In this document: piece after piece, positions 33,411-45,442 of the stretch
How the letters are laid out: each line of letters starts with the position of its first letter
How positions within the stretch are numbered: the stretch's first letter is position 1
Origin: an uncultured bacterium
Lineage (GTDB): Bacteria; Patescibacteriota; Gracilibacteria; Absconditabacterales; Absconditicoccaceae
Direction of reading: 5' to 3'
DNA: 64,000 nucleotides
Assembly (NCBI GenBank): GCA_937862565.1
Contig: CALMFT010000033.1
Location: forward strand, 1-64,000
Position numbers and translations under genes: made by a program
Notes under the pieces: generated by a model
Seen by the model: only the letters and a program-made list of their open reading frames with translations
Database searches by the model: none
What the model was told of the DNA's origin: nothing

Positions 33411-34271
33411 TTAGTTAAAGATAAAGGTAAAATCACAAAGCAGTGTATATCAAAGTCAGGATCACGTTGGCATCATTATGAAATTAAGAAATGCGTCAGT
33501 TTCTATTTGAGGTAAAAGTTTTCTATCTTTAAAGTATTCTACTTCCACTGGAGCATCCACTCAAACCAAACAAGTCTCTATAATCGGTTTAACAAGAACA
33601 AGTGTAAATAATCATACATCTGCATCTAGCATTGTAACAGATTCAATCTTCCTAACTCAAGTATCTCATTCTTGCAATGTTAAAAAAGGTGAAGTTCTGT
33701 TTCAATTAGTTGCTCAAGTAACTTGTGTAGTTATAAGCGATCCATTAGATGTAGCATTACTTGTAATATGAATAGGAGTTATTCTTCCTTCAATTCAATC
33801 TTGATTAGTATATTTAACTTGAAATCTTGCTCATCAAGTTCTGGCAGCAACCGAAACAGCCATTATGTTTACTCATCATCAATCAACATACCTAGTAACA
33901 GGATTTGTATTATCAAAAAATTGTTCATCTGTTATTCATTCATCTATAAAAGGATAAAAATATAAATAATCACATAACAAAAAAGCTCATTGAGGTACCG
34001 TTGAATTACACTGTAAACTCGTTCTATGTAAATATTTTTTCATTGGACTTACATCTCCTCAATGAAATATTCATCAGTCTGTAGACTGCCTTAAAGGTAT
34101 ACCAATCATAGGAGTTGCAGCATAGTACTGTGGGATAGGATTACCTGGACTCATTGATAAATCGTACCAAACACCAGTTACAGTAGTTTGAGTTGGTACC
34201 TTTCTATACGTAGTATACCTTGTTTGCCCCCTATTAAAGGCATCAATGATGTCTTTAAATTTAGTTATCAT
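33411..34271 (-). CDS. Virion structural protein B of the paralogue pair
   Basis: 286 residues. Shared landmarks with protein A are H-G-G-D-V-S-P, R-Y-V-D-G-G-G-V, K-Y-T-N-Q-D-G, G-R-I-T-P and L-Q-E-G-D-T-G-V-R-K-I-E-S-V-T. The N-terminal 65 residues are unique (T-R-Y-T-T-Y-R-K-V-P). About 18 TGA codons are read as glycine, many inside turns. The start at 34269-34271 overlaps the stop of the upstream gene by one base. Structural role inferred from composition and location. Confidence 0.7.
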
Positions 34272-34678
34272 TAGTCGATTGTAATAGATAGTGAAGCAAT
34301 TGGAAATTGTGGCTGAATACCATTTGAGATAGCAAGAGGTGATCCTAACACTCCTGATGCAAGACGAACTCCTGCACCTGATGCAGCAGTACCTATTGAA
34401 AAATGAGTAGCTGTAGCAGAGCCACCTGTACAAGTAGGAAACTGTTCAAGATTAGCATTAGTAAATGTAGACCCAGCATCTGTCCAATCAGATGCTTTAG
34501 TAAGAGCAACACGAGCATACGAAGTGTAAGCTACTTCATTAGTAGTTTGATCTCAAGTTTCTCCTGGATCAGAAGAATGTAGTGCAAGATAAAAAGTAGC
34601 ACCTGCTCTCCAAGATGGATCAGTACCTTGTAAAAGGCACTTTAAGAAATCGTTTTCAGCTATATTAGATAGAGACAT
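34271..34678 (-). CDS. Small virion protein (135 residues)
   Basis: The sequence F-Y-L-A-L-H-S-S-D-P-G-E-T-G and T-N-E-V-A-Y-T-S-Y-A-R-V is typical of a widespread phage virion protein that forms part of tail or neck appendages. The rest is glycine/serine-rich beta sequence (F-P-T-C-T-G-G, H-F-S-I-G-T). The family name is uncertain; the structural role is likely from the pattern and operon. Confidence 0.68.
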
Positions 34679-34687
34679 AAATAAGAA

Positions 34688-34924
34688 TTAATAAGTATAT
34701 GAAGTTCTGTTCTCCCATATACTATCGAAATAAATTCAATTTTCAATAGTATATTTTAAATCAACTCAACCAGCTCATAAAGTGACACGAGAAATCTGCC
34801 AAGTATCATCGGAATCCTGAGCTCAAGCTAATCATTTTCCAATATAAAGAAATCACGGACTCGTTACCGAGTCAGTGACTAATCTCATTCATTCGGGATT
34901 TACTTTGAAGTAACGTTTAGACAT
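34688..34924 (-). CDS. Small virion protein (78 residues)
   Basis: Y-F-K-V-N-P-E, F-L-Y-I-G-K-G-L-A-G-A and W-Q-I-S-R-V-T-L resemble short beta-structured proteins found beside phage tail-fibre genes. Seven TGA codons are read as glycine. It lies 1 base upstream of the fibre gene stop in the operon. Role inferred. Confidence 0.6.
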
Positions 34925-34925
34925 A

Positions 34926-36374
34926 TTACGTTTTTATAATGTAATTAAGAGTAATATATGGCTGAAGGTTATTATGTGCAGCTCATCATCCTTGTGATGG
35001 AACAGCAGAACTCACTGGAGCCATATTCATAGCAGTTGCAGGAAATGTTGATGATGGATGTGTATAGTTACTAGAATAATACGTCCCAGCGTGGTCGTGG
35101 GCTGGTATTTCTGATATTGAAAGAGTATGAGTTTTAGCTCATCCTGAAACACCAAGTGCTTGAAATTCAGCCTGTGAATTATCTAATCATACAATTGTTC
35201 TTCATTTTATATTTGGTATATTAAATGTAGTTGATCCATTTCATAATCCATATGGACAGTATACAAGAGTGTGTACCCCCGATTGACTACCAGTTGTATT
35301 TATAGAAGACCCTCAACGTGATCCTGAAAATTGGAATGTATTTGCTGTAAGTCCTGTGGCACTAACATAATACAAAGTATTTGCTACCATACCAGTTGAT
35401 AATGCACCAGTAGTTGTAGCATAAAAAGCATCTCAAGCAACTAAACCGTGAGCTGTTAATGTAATAACTCAAGGAGTTGCTATAGTAACTGTAAAAGTTC
35501 ATTTAGTTGGAGCAATAGCAGCAAATAAAATTGAATACGTAGTACGTGATACTGCTGCCCCATCACATAACAAGTAACCACTTGGTGCAAAAGCACCAGC
35601 ATAAGGAGAAATCATAGCAGTTGCAATAAAACCAGCACCAATAATGACTACCTCATTTCAAGATCAATCACTGCTCATTAAACCATTCGGTATTAATCAG
35701 GTTCTATATCATCCTGCTTTATCTAATTTTGTAGTAAGCTCACCATATGTCATTGCAAAACCAGGACGAAGATCAGTAATTGCACCAATAACTCAACCAG
35801 TAACAACAACGCTACCAATACACACAGCAGCTGCAAGTGTAGAAGACGCAGTAACAATAAATAAGCGAGTAGCAATATCAAAATGAACATAATTTGTTGT
35901 ATTATCAACAAGTTGACCAACAGTAACAATTAATGTTTGATTAGCAACATTGTAAACAGTACCACCATTATTAAATACACCACCCCAAACCTTAATCGTT
36001 TGTGTTCCGTCAATCTGATTAATATCACCAAAATTATCAATATTATCTGACATTTCATTAAGAATATCAGCAACATCATTAACACGAATAGAGGCTCAAG
36101 CAGCGTGAGTAGGTTTTACATAACCTCATACTGGAATACGTTTATCATATGTAAGAGTATCTCCAGAAGTATTTATAATACGAAAGATTTCTTCTTTCCC
36201 TGTCTGTGCAAAATCAGCCGTTACAAAATAAGTAAAAGCTCATTGTGGTAAACTAAATCAAGCAACAGAAATATCTTCCACCTGGAATGTTCCAGAAGAA
36301 GATATTCAATCTATTGATGAAGTAGATTTTACTTTCGAGATGAAGCGATTTACCGCACGAAATTGAGATTTCAT
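34926..36374 (-). CDS. Tail fibre with C-terminal collar domain
   Basis: 482 residues. The N-terminal 170 residues are beta-rich and end in a V-W-G-G-V-F-N-N-G-G segment. The C-terminal domain is a clear Phage Tail Collar domain: G-Y-L-L-C-D-G-A-A-V-S, Y-G-L-G-N-G-S-T-T-F-N-I-P, G-R-T-I-V-G-L-D, G-G-A-K-T-H-T-L, H-D-H and a final L-Q-P-Y-I-T-L-N-Y-I-I-K-T. Several invariant glycines come from TGA. The protein probably binds the host surface. The collar domain's metal-binding His motif (H-x-H) is present. Confidence 0.88.
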
Positions 36375-36379
36375 AAGTG

Positions 36380-38092
36380 TTATTTAATATTATTTGCCGC
36401 TTTATAAGCTGCGACATCAGCATTCTGTTCGGCTTGAGTTCTACCAGTAGTAAGAGGAGCCTTCCATCCAAGTTCTTGTTTAAAGGCATCAGTAATCATA
36501 GTTTTCTGCTCAGGAGTAAGATTTTGAGTACTTAAATACTTAGTGAAGTTTTCTAGTGTGTTATAACCTTTTGAAATAGCACTCTGAGCTATAGTTTTAG
36601 CAGTAGCCAAAGATTTAGCATTTGAAGTTCAACCTGAACCAGAAGTGGTATTAGCTTTTGTGAGATTCTTTGCAGAAGCAGCCAACATAGCGACAGCCTT
36701 AGTGATATCTCATTCTTTAGCGGCTTTATCAAAATCATCAGAAGAAAGTCAAGCACGAGAAATAGAAGGATCATAATTATAGAGAGCATCTTTAAGCTTA
36801 GCAACACGAGCAGAAGAATCCATACCAGTCCAACGATATTGGGCTTCAGAGTTTTGTTTAGATGAAAGTTCAGCGTTATTAGAATCCTCAAGACGTTTGT
36901 CTTGAAAAGTTTCAACTGGTTTAAACATTTCATCAACACCAGCTTGTTTAATAGTACTGATTTTTTCAGTATTCTCATTAATCTTAGAAAGAAGTTGTTC
37001 AGCAAGTGCTCTCTTAGATTCAGTAAGATCAGTTTTAGACTTCATTATATTATCGTACATACCTTGATACTCTTTTGTAGTACTAGCAAGTGTATCAATG
37101 TAATCTTTTTGAAGTTTAGATTTCTGTTCTTGATAAACAGGATTATTACGAATTTCATTCTGTGCATTAGCCATTACTGTATCATTCGCACCAAGTTTAC
37201 CAAGTTTTTGAGTAGCCTCAGCTTGATTCCCCATCTGACGATTTGCAAGTGCATCATTTTGTTCTTTATTCCAAGCTTCAATCTTAGAACGTTGTTCAGC
37301 TTCAAGAGCCTCAAGTTTAGTTTGACGACCAGCATACTCATCTTTTATAGCCTGAAATTCTTTTTCATATTCATCCTTATAAGCAGTAGTATCCTTTTCA
37401 GTTTTATCTCAAGCCGCATCAATAACTTCAACCTTTTGATTGTTCTTGTCAGCGGCAGTATCAATACGATCTTTTTGTAAATTTTCATTACGATCAGTAA
37501 CTTCCATTTCATCAACACCTTTCTTAGCAGCAGATGTATCAATCTTAGATCAAAGAGCAGTTTCATCAGGAGTTTTAACTACATTTCAAGTAGAATTATC
37601 AGCTCTAGATTTTTTTAAATCCATAAGCTTTTGAATTTGTTGTACACGTGGGTCAGAAGCCCCATATTTGGTCTTTGCCGCATCAAGACGACCCTCTAGG
37701 GTAGTAGGAGTCGTAGAAACAACTCAACCCTTGCTAGGGACATTAAATTGAGACGTAGAAGACGCATTAGTAGATTTGGCAACAACAGGAGCTCACGCAG
37801 TAGCAGTATATTTCTTAGCATTTGCTTCATTAACCTTGTCTTGAGCTAATTTTGCAGCTCTAGCTCTACTATCAGCAGCATCCTGTTCTGGACTATATCC
37901 ATTAGCACGAGCATTCTCAAGTGTATAAGGACCAGTAGTAATATTTTGAAAAACCTGACCAGTTTGCTTATTAGTAGTAGTTCACGCACTAGAAGCCCCT
38001 GGAGTAGGAGCTTTTGGTGCTGGAGCTGTAGGAACAGGAGTTGTAGCTTGTTTTTGTGCAAGAGCAAGACCTAGTTGATTAGTGAGAGCCAT
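36380..38092 (-). CDS. Coiled-coil virion protein (570 residues)
   Basis: The N-terminus is Ala/Pro/Thr-rich (P-V-P-T-A-P-A-P-K-A-P-T-P). Residues about 130-420 form long charged heptad-rich helices (Glu, Lys, Gln, Asp) with few aromatics, a clear coiled coil. The C-terminal 130 residues are Ala/Lys-rich and helical. No Cys. The pattern fits a rod-like structural component such as a tail needle, tape-measure or internal core protein. The frame contains only 7-8 TGA codons, most in the N-terminal third. Confidence 0.7.
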
Positions 38093-38095
38093 AAA

Positions 38096-39943
38096 TTATG
38101 AGTAAGAAAGTGTATTTTCGGTATCAGTTACCTGAGGTTCAAGTAATTCATAACCAGTTAAGAGTCAGCCAAAGTGGATTATATCAGTATTACTTCAAGT
38201 AATTTCAATGATATCCATATTTGTAAAAAATCAAGTAGGAATTTCAACTATACAAAGCGGAGAGATTCAGGCAAGTCATCTATTACCAGAATAATATTGA
38301 GATATACCTACAAGTGAATCACTATATAGTTCCTCATCATTAGAACCAGCAAGATAATCAAAATATTTAGCACCACTAAGTGCGATAGAATACTTATCAA
38401 TATATCATCCAATATAACTAGAGTGAACGACTTCTGTAGCAGGAGTTGTATTATTACCAATAATAAGCTTAGTAAAGAACATACGCTTAACTTGAAATAT
38501 ATTATCCTCACCACCTACAATCTGTATATTCTGAGAATATCAAACAGATCATCAATCAACAGTAGCATTCGGAGTAGCATAATAGATATTAGTTCCAAAA
38601 TACTTCCCGAGTTTAAATCCATTAAGAAATAAATTTGTAGTCCAACGAATCCATCCTTGATAAAAGTTCTTATATACAAATATATTTGTAAACGTACCAT
38701 TCCAATGAAGAATATATATATCTTGGTCGTATACCCAGAATCTTACCTTGTCTGTCGATACAATAGCATCAAGAAACTTCTGAATATACATTCCTTGTGG
38801 AGTAAGAGTAATAGTATACTTATCATTCGGTTGCGGAGTAATCGTAACTGACAGAAACCTCTTATTATTTGAAATAATGTAAAAACCTTGATTATAGATA
38901 AGAAAATAATTCTGTGCATAAATAGCAATATCACGAGTCATCGTAGAAAGTACTTCAAATGTGTATACTGTTCCTGAAACATTAGTAGAAACCGTTAATA
39001 TAACGTCTATACCTTTACTATTCAGTACTAGTATATAATTTTGAAATGCAGTAATGTTAAATACTGATAAAGAAGAACCAATTAAAGACCTTCAACCATA
39101 ATAGAGAGAAAAATAACCGACATTGCCAACATAGACGTTAGAAGAAGGAGAACCAGCAACGAGCGGTTGCTGTACGATGTACAGTCTGTTGTTTTCATAA
39201 ATAGCATCAAGAGGAGAAGGAACACCTGGAACTGGAATTAAATCATCTGGAGTAGAAGCAATATCTTCATAATCGTGTATGACCATAATATTGTCTGTAT
39301 CTATAAAAGCAAGAGTTGACCCAAATCAATCATAAATTTTATAGTCACATTGGTTTGGAGAAGCAATCCAACCTGTAGAAGCAACATTTAATTTACCACC
39401 AGTACTGTAATCAATCTTAAATACTTGTCATATCCCCCCAGGGGCTGTAGCAGCGGCATTCTTCTGATACAGATATATAAATTTACCATCTAACCCAGTG
39501 GTAGCAAAACCAGTACCAATTGTTTGTTCTCAAACATTTTGAGAGATATTCGTTCAAGGAGTATTCGTTGTACCTTTAGCTGTATTAACATAAAGAAATT
39601 TATAATTTACTCAAGCCTTATAAGTTTGAGAATTACGAATTGTAACAACAGTATCAGTAGATATCTGATAACGTTTTACGTGAATAACAGTACCAATACG
39701 ACCTATCATATATAAATAGTCCGTACCATATTCCTCAATATCAAATATTTCAGTAAATCAAATAGCATTAAAATTGGTACCTTCATACTTTTTAGCAAAA
39801 CCATCTCTCTTGTTAAGAAAAAACGTATGAGGAACTTCTCATTGAAAATATGGAGGTGGAACAATCTTACAATTCACTATATCAGAATATAGCTTATTAA
39901 AGTCCTGTCCAAGAGGATATGATGAGTATTGTAAGTCAGCCAT
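38096..39943 (-). CDS. Tail tubular/nozzle-type virion protein (615 residues)
   Basis: The protein is beta-rich with recurring blade-like units (F-I-Y-L-Y-Q-K, Y-K-I-Y-D-G-F-G-S, I-Y-E-N-N-R-L-Y-I-V, I-Y-I-L-H-W-N-G-T), suggesting a propeller or nozzle fold. It follows the adaptor-like gene directly (their ends overlap by one base), matching the order portal-capsid-adaptor-nozzle of short-tailed phages. Assignment to a nozzle rests on order and composition, not a family match. Confidence 0.6.
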
Positions 39944-40569
39944 TATTTGATTGAAATTACGAGATTAGAATTTTGAGAGCTATTACTCTTTAATATACCA
40001 GCCATCTTGTCTCACGCACGTTGATAAAAGCTTTGATCTTTTCATTCACCATACTGACCAAACGGAAGCATAAGATATGACATACAATAGTCAAAAAGAG
40101 CAGGAAGGAAAAAATCGGGAATAGGAAGAGTATCATCAAGAGATACTAATGTCTTAAATCAAACAAAGTACGATATTGTATACGTAATTGGAGACCCTGG
40201 ACTATCCATAACAGTTACAGTAGAATCACCAAACCTGAAATGCACATCGTGCATATATTGCAGTTTAGGAATAGCTTTTACAGATAATGCAGGCAAAACA
40301 TTACCATTCACTTCAACAGAAACAATTCTACGAACAAATTCTGTAGAAGAAGTAGGAATAGTATGTACAAATGTATCAGAAGCTCCAGTAGTTGTAAAAG
40401 TGTCATTTACACGTAACTGAAATCCCCAGTTTACACCTTCGTAATTAAGAACATCCTTTACTGCAAGGTCTACTGCACGAAGAGTATTCGTAGGTGTAAT
40501 AAATAAGTTAGCTCCTCTTTGAGATAATGCCCCGTAGATAAGCTGTAGAAAATCATTAACAGAAGACAT
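39943..40569 (-). CDS. Head-tail adaptor / tail tubular A-like protein
   Basis: 208 residues. N-terminal helix (V-N-D-F-L-Q-L-I-Y-G-A-L-S-Q-R-G), a beta-sandwich-like middle, and a C-terminal helix pair (L-P-I-P-D-F-F-L-P-A-L-F-D-Y-C, S-F-Y-Q-R-A-G-D-K-M-A-G-I-L) match the layout of gp11/gp4-type adaptors. It lies between the capsid gene and the nozzle-type gene. Role inferred from fold layout and order. Confidence 0.6.
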
Positions 40570-40616
40570 AGAAAAAAAGTTATAGAAACATAATATAGGA
40601 AAGAAGACTAAAAGTC

Positions 40617-40641
40617 AAAAAAAAATCCAACCGAAGTTGGA
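40617..40641 (-). terminator. Terminator after the capsid gene (leftward)
   Basis: On the minus strand TCCAAC, loop TTCG, GTTGGA (40626-40641) is followed by nine T residues. It sits 18 bases after the capsid stop and would give abundant capsid mRNA while limiting readthrough to tail genes. Confidence 0.88.
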
Positions 40642-40658
40642 AATTTTTATACAAGCTA

Positions 40659-41999
40659 TTAGATAGCAGGAGTTACGAACTGTGTAACTAGACGAACTGG
40701 ACAACGATTACCAAGTGACATACCACCAACGATCATACCTAGTTCAAATTCCATATCGTAAGACTTAGTTTCACGGATATTAGTAATTCTTTCGTAGAGA
40801 CGAATAGATTGGTCAGCACGAGTAATTCCTCCCTTAGGATTGAATTCTTGGTTTTCACGAACCCAAAGTTTAATCATTGAACGAGGAACGATATACGCAG
40901 TACCAGTCGTGTAAAGCTTATTAAGCATTGGGTCACGAACGATATCTACTTCACCGAACACTGTTGAAAGCTTAGGAACATTGAGTTTGAGTTTATCAAC
41001 GAATGCTGTGTAACGAATCTTATCCATATTGATCTTAGAAAGTTCAGAAAGGAATGAGTCATTACATAGAAGCATTACTGGCTCGTCAGAAGTAACAGAA
41101 CCTGATTGGTGAGCGATGTTGATTTCGTTAAGAAGTTCACCATACGCTACAGATGCACCAGTGATAACTTTACGAGTACCACATTCAGTAACAACCTGTT
41201 CAAGACCAAGCATTTCCATTTTTTGGAGAGCACCACCACCTGGAGATTCATTAGAACCCTTATAGATAGCTTTATTTACTTCTTGGAATAGGATACCAAG
41301 GTTGTACATAAATTTCTTTTGAGCTTCCATCTTAGCATCACCTTCGTAAACATAAACCTTATTAAGTTCAGCTTTCGTAAATGAAATTTGACGAGAGAAA
41401 TGTTGAACGTAAGACTTAAATTCTTTGTAGTTGAATGTAGAAGATGAACGAGTAATGTCATCATTATCATTACGTCTCCAGTAACCACGTTCTACAGTTT
41501 GAGCCGCAAGTACAGCAACTGTACCAGGAATAGTTGTAGATGTATTTACCTTAGTAAGTGTTACAACCATAGTTGTAGCATTTGTAATTGATGAAACCAC
41601 ACCGTTAAGTTCATCTGAAGTACCAGATGCAGCCTTAATAACGAAGATTGTATCATTTTGTGCAAATCCAGAAGTGTCACCAACTACAAGAGTAATTTGG
41701 TTAGAAGTTACAGTAAGAGCAGCATTTGTAGAAGTAACAGTTGTGTTAAAGTCAAACATTGAGTAATCAAGCCATTTTACAGCGTAACCATCAACAGTAA
41801 CAGTAGCATCAATACCTGGAATTTCACGAGGTTTAAGAGAGAGCCCACCTTCACCAGCGAGTTGTTTAACATCGAAGAAAGCGTATTGGATGTGCTTAAA
41901 TTGTTTGAAGAGGATTGGGAAGAGACGAAGGTTTTTACCAACGACATCTTGTACAACCTGTCCTAGGGTATAAGTAGACCCTGTTCATACAGCAGACAT
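40659..41999 (-). CDS. Major capsid protein
   Basis: 446 residues. It is the most obviously highly expressed virion gene: only 1 of about 34 glycines (codon 5) is UGA. The N-terminal arm is Lys/Gly-rich, followed by a Thr/Val-rich beta insert (residues 80-165, T-T-V-T-S-T-N-A-A-L) that may be an Ig-like or P-domain decoration, then an HK97-like alpha/beta body (F-S-R-Q-I-S-F-T-K-A-E, D-I-V-R-D-P-M-L-N, L-W-V-R-E-N-Q-E-F-N). It lies between scaffold and adaptor genes and has its own terminator. Name based on order, codon bias and composition. Confidence 0.82.
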
Positions 42000-42026
42000 A
42001 TATAAAAAAAAGAAAGGAATAAATTA

Positions 42027-42839
42027 TTACCAAAGATTATTAGTAGAATCTTCGTATGACACGCCAATGCTTTCACGAGAGTCAGCATTAACTTGTGATC
42101 CACTAGATTTACCAGCACCTAAAGCAGCAGCCATTTTATTGTTCTGAGATTCTTCTGCAAGAGAAGTAATATCAATACCAGTAAGTTCAGAATACATATC
42201 TCCGAGAAGTCTTGCATATTTTTGTTTAGCAGCTTCATCCTGATTACCTGAGAGATGTATAATTGCACGGAGCTTCGGGTCAGCTTCAACTTTGGAAATG
42301 AGAGGCTGATTCATTACTTGGTCCGTATCTTTCGATGCGTATTCAAGTAATCGATTTTGTAGGGATTCGTTTTGTTTAGACAGAAATGCCATTTGAGTAG
42401 CATCTTCAGCAGACTTCATACGAAGTTCGTTGATGATGTCATCCATTACATTCTGTTCAGGGTTTTCGCTACCAGCTTCTGATTCAAGTTGTTTGAACAG
42501 TGCTTCCATTTCAGCGTCAACAGGATCAGCTGCATTAGCATCTGTACCAGTATCAGCATCGGCAGCAGTTCATTCAGAACCAGCATCACCCGTAGCAGAA
42601 TCTTCACCTTTTCATTCACCCACGTCTGCACCTTCAGCATTTTCATCGCTAGGAGTTTCACCAGCAGCTTCACCAGCAGTTTCAGCTTCATCAGCACCGA
42701 ACATATCTGTTCCGTCATCAGAAACTCATTCACCAGCTACATCACCAGCTCCGAAAATATCATCAGAAGCATTCATAGACCCTTCGTCTTCGGACTCTCA
42801 AAAAATATTGAGGTCTCGATTTAAGTCGTTAGTACCCAT
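42027..42839 (-). CDS. Scaffold-like acidic protein
   Basis: 270 residues. The first 110 residues are very acidic and rich in Asp, Glu, Gly and Ala with no order; the rest is helical (M-E-A-L-F-K-Q-L-E-S-E-A, L-S-K-Q-N-E-S-L-Q-N-R-L-L-E-Y) and ends in a Ser-rich tail. Composition and position just before the capsid gene fit a scaffolding protein. UGA codons cluster in the N-terminal part and are absent from residue 110 onward. Confidence 0.75.
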
Positions 42840-42864
42840 ACCCAAAAAGAAAGTTAAAGAAACT

Positions 42865-42896
42865 AAAAAAAATTCTCCACGTTATACTATGGAGAA
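42865..42896 (-). terminator. Leftward terminator before the scaffold gene
   Basis: On the minus strand TTCTCCA, a 10-base loop and TGGAGAA (42873-42896) are followed by eight T residues. It separates the upstream small genes from the scaffold-capsid unit. Confidence 0.82.
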
Positions 42897-42902
42897 ATAG
42901 GG

Positions 42903-43133
42903 CTACTGTCAAATCTTTTTGCGTAAATCGAAGAGAAATTCAGCAACTCATCGCATTTTTGCTTCAAACTCAGGGTCAAAATGTTGTCATTCATAGATAA
43001 CCACATTATTTCGTTCAAGAGTTTTAATCTGAATCCAATGTTGCGTAAGATCAATAAATTCAGCAATCATTCGGCTATCCATCTTAGAAATATGTAAATT
43101 CCAAGTATCGATTTCAGTTGGTAAACTAATCAT
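42903..43133 (-). CDS. Small 76-residue protein
   Basis: ATG at 43131-43133, TAG at 42903-42905. Mixed alpha composition (W-N-L-H-I-S-K-M-D-S-R-M-I-A-E-F, F-E-A-K-M-R) with a basic C-terminus. No family recognised. It overlaps the DUF5664 gene end by 8 bases and precedes a terminator. Confidence 0.6.
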
Positions 43134-43431
43134 TGGTTATAAAAGAGTTACGTTTAGAATGGTAAGCATAAAACATTGCATTACACTGAATAAGACCGAT
43201 ATGAGGAACTCCTGATTCAGGATCAACCTCTTCTCAATCCATTAGTGCAATCATATGTCTCATCATTGATTCAAGAAGCTTTTCACGAGGAAAACCTTTT
43301 GTCCAATTTCTAGGAGCATATTTCTTGGCTCCATATTCAAGACCACGAACCATAGGCTCTAGTGAACCAAAGTCAACTAGAGACCATTGTGGTTTTCATT
43401 CATTATACCTGAGAGCTTGCGTTGCTGTCAT
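43126..43431 (-). CDS. DUF5664 / MazG-related nucleotide pyrophosphohydrolase-like protein
   Basis: 101 residues. N-E-G-K-P-Q-W-S-L-V-D-F (G from TGA), then Y-G-A-K-K-Y-A-P-R-N-W-T-K-G-F, then M-R-H-M-I-A-L-M-D-G-E-E-V-D-P-E-S-G, matches the DUF5664 (dATP/dGTP diphosphohydrolase-like) family of phages, which hydrolyse nucleotide triphosphates to monophosphates. The conserved acidic E-E-V-D cluster would bind Mg. It might bias nucleotide pools. Placed among virion genes, which is unusual. Confidence 0.78.
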
Positions 43432-43443
43432 TTTAAGAGAGAG

Positions 43444-43542
43444 TTATTTGTTAAAGAATGATCTCATTCTATTCAATTTTTCAGGAATTTCAAGTGTACG
43501 TTCACCGAATTCATAGATGTTTCAAGTAAAAGCATTTGCCAT
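43444..43542 (-). CDS. Very short 32-residue protein
   Basis: ATG at 43540-43542 to TAA. N-I-Y-E-F-G-E-R-T-L-E-I-P-E-K and a basic tail. It follows the portal gene stop by 1 base. Too short to assign; kept because spacing and codon pattern match its neighbours. Confidence 0.4.
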
Positions 43543-43543
43543 A

Positions 43544-45439
43544 TTATGATTGGTAAGCGGCTTGTAAAATCTGAGACTGTTCAGGAGATTGTTCTTCAGG
43601 AGGCATTCACATTGATTCAGGATTAGATGCTACAGCACCAGGATCTACAGCAGGAGCAGCAGGTGCAGCTCAAGCCATAGCTTTCTGAGATTTAGCTACT
43701 TTCTTCGCTAGATCTTTAGTATCTAAAATGATATCATCGGTTTCAAGGTCGTGTGCACGAAGTAAACCATCCCAAAGTGTTCTCATATCAAGGAAGAATT
43801 CACCAGTAGAAGGATCTTGACCTGTTTGTGCAGCAAGTTGAATCATATCAAGGAATTGTTTCTTGCGAACGTCACGTGTAGAGGCTTTCAGAGAACGTGG
43901 ATCAATTTCAACATCATATCTACCAACAAAGTCAGCAGCAGTCATAGTTGTAAAGGAAGCATTCCCATCTTCATTAAGAACACGGATATCTATTTCATCT
44001 TCCATCATTGTAAGAGCAATGATTCACCAGAACTCAGAGATTCGAGTAAGTGCACCATTAACTGAGTCCATCATTGGAAGAAGACGTGATTTAAACGATT
44101 CTACCATAGCTGTAACACCAGCAGCAGAACGTTCTACTTTATTCTGATATCCAGTAGCGTACGAATTTATACCTTCTCCCATTTCTGCTACTTTCGTAAG
44201 AAAGTCGAGAAAATTTGGACCAGAGAAATCTTGTACACCAAGATCAAGACGTTTAATTCCATCAGGAGTATTAACTTCGTGAACTTTAAATGGAGAATAA
44301 GTAAGAGTATCAGTTCCGTCACCAAATGAATCACCACCTCTCATCTTCGTAAACATCGGAGCAACCAGCATCTTCACATTATCAATAGAAAGATTCATAA
44401 TTGTATCAGACACATTTTGGATACCTTCTAACGAAGTACCAATACCGTGAGAAAATCCAATACCTGGGATTTTTCCGTAATGGATTCCAAAGTAAGGTTT
44501 TTTCTTGATAGGAAACGGGTTGGAACCATTGTACACAGTTTCACCATCAATGATTAACTTAAAGGTGTTATCTTCCCAATATTCAAGAACTTCACTATAT
44601 CAACCTTTATAGTCGATAGTAAGAAAATTCTTATAGTAGATATTAAAATCATTAGGAAGATTAGTAGTAGATGTTCCTGTAACAGGATTACTATTAATAA
44701 AATCACTAATAGTATCGTTATTCCAGAATGATGTTAATTTAACACGATTATAATCGTGAGTATTAAAATAATAAGGATTTTTCTGTGCTTCTTTAATAGC
44801 ATCAGCCTTATTTCCTATGAACGGAGCATATTCTTGCAGAATATCATCTAAGTGCATTATCTTTCTTTCGATAACATAACGTGATGATTCAACATCTTGT
44901 GCAGTTGGATCGTAGAAGATATCAAAACAAGAAACATATCTAATTTTTGGGTACTTCTCGCCTTCAACTAAATACTTAACTGATTTCCCATTCTTAACGT
45001 ACGAGATTTCCTGATTACCATCGTGAAACGAGATACGACCAAATCCTCGACCAACAATTAACGTTTCTTTGATAACTTCCATTAATTGGTCATAAGAACC
45101 AGAGATAGTAAAAGCCCAATCAAGAAACTCGTTAAAAGACTTAGCTTTTTTAAGATCTTTCTTATTACGAGGTGTAACACGAAAAGCAATATCGTTATCA
45201 TAGATCGCAGCAAACATAGTATCAACATACTGTTTGATTACAGGAACTTTCATATTCGTTTGAAACTTCTCAATCTGAACCTGACGGTCCATAGTGTAGA
45301 GAAGATAATTCTTATATGCAAGAATTTCCTTATCATTCACATATCTTTGGAAGTAATCACGAACATACACAAAGATTCTACGGAGTTCTGAATCCATTTT
45401 TGAATCTTTTATATCAGTAGAGACTTTCTGAGTAGACAT
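43544..45439 (-). CDS. Portal protein
   Basis: 631 residues with about four TGA codons. N-terminal helices (R-R-I-F-V-Y-V-R-D-Y-F-Q-R-Y), then W-A-F-T-I-S-G-S-Y-D-Q-L-M-E-V, V-G-R-G-F-G-R-I-S, Y-V-S-C-F-D-I-F-Y-D-P-T-A, then a long helix-rich C-terminus and Ala/Pro-rich tail. The F-D-x-F-Y-D-P pattern and the order directly after the terminase are typical of short-tailed phage portals. It would form the dodecameric DNA channel. Confidence 0.82.
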
Positions 45440-45442
45440 ATA

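Noticed and set aside
36902-37480. 192-residue + strand frame
   Set aside because: It is antisense to the coiled-coil virion protein. Its Phe/Ser/Ile-rich composition follows from the reverse complement of Lys/Glu/Asp codons.
42430-42900. 156-residue + strand Ser/Ala/Pro-rich frame
   Set aside because: It is the antisense of the acidic scaffold-like gene; composition is a mirror of Glu/Gly/Ala codons.
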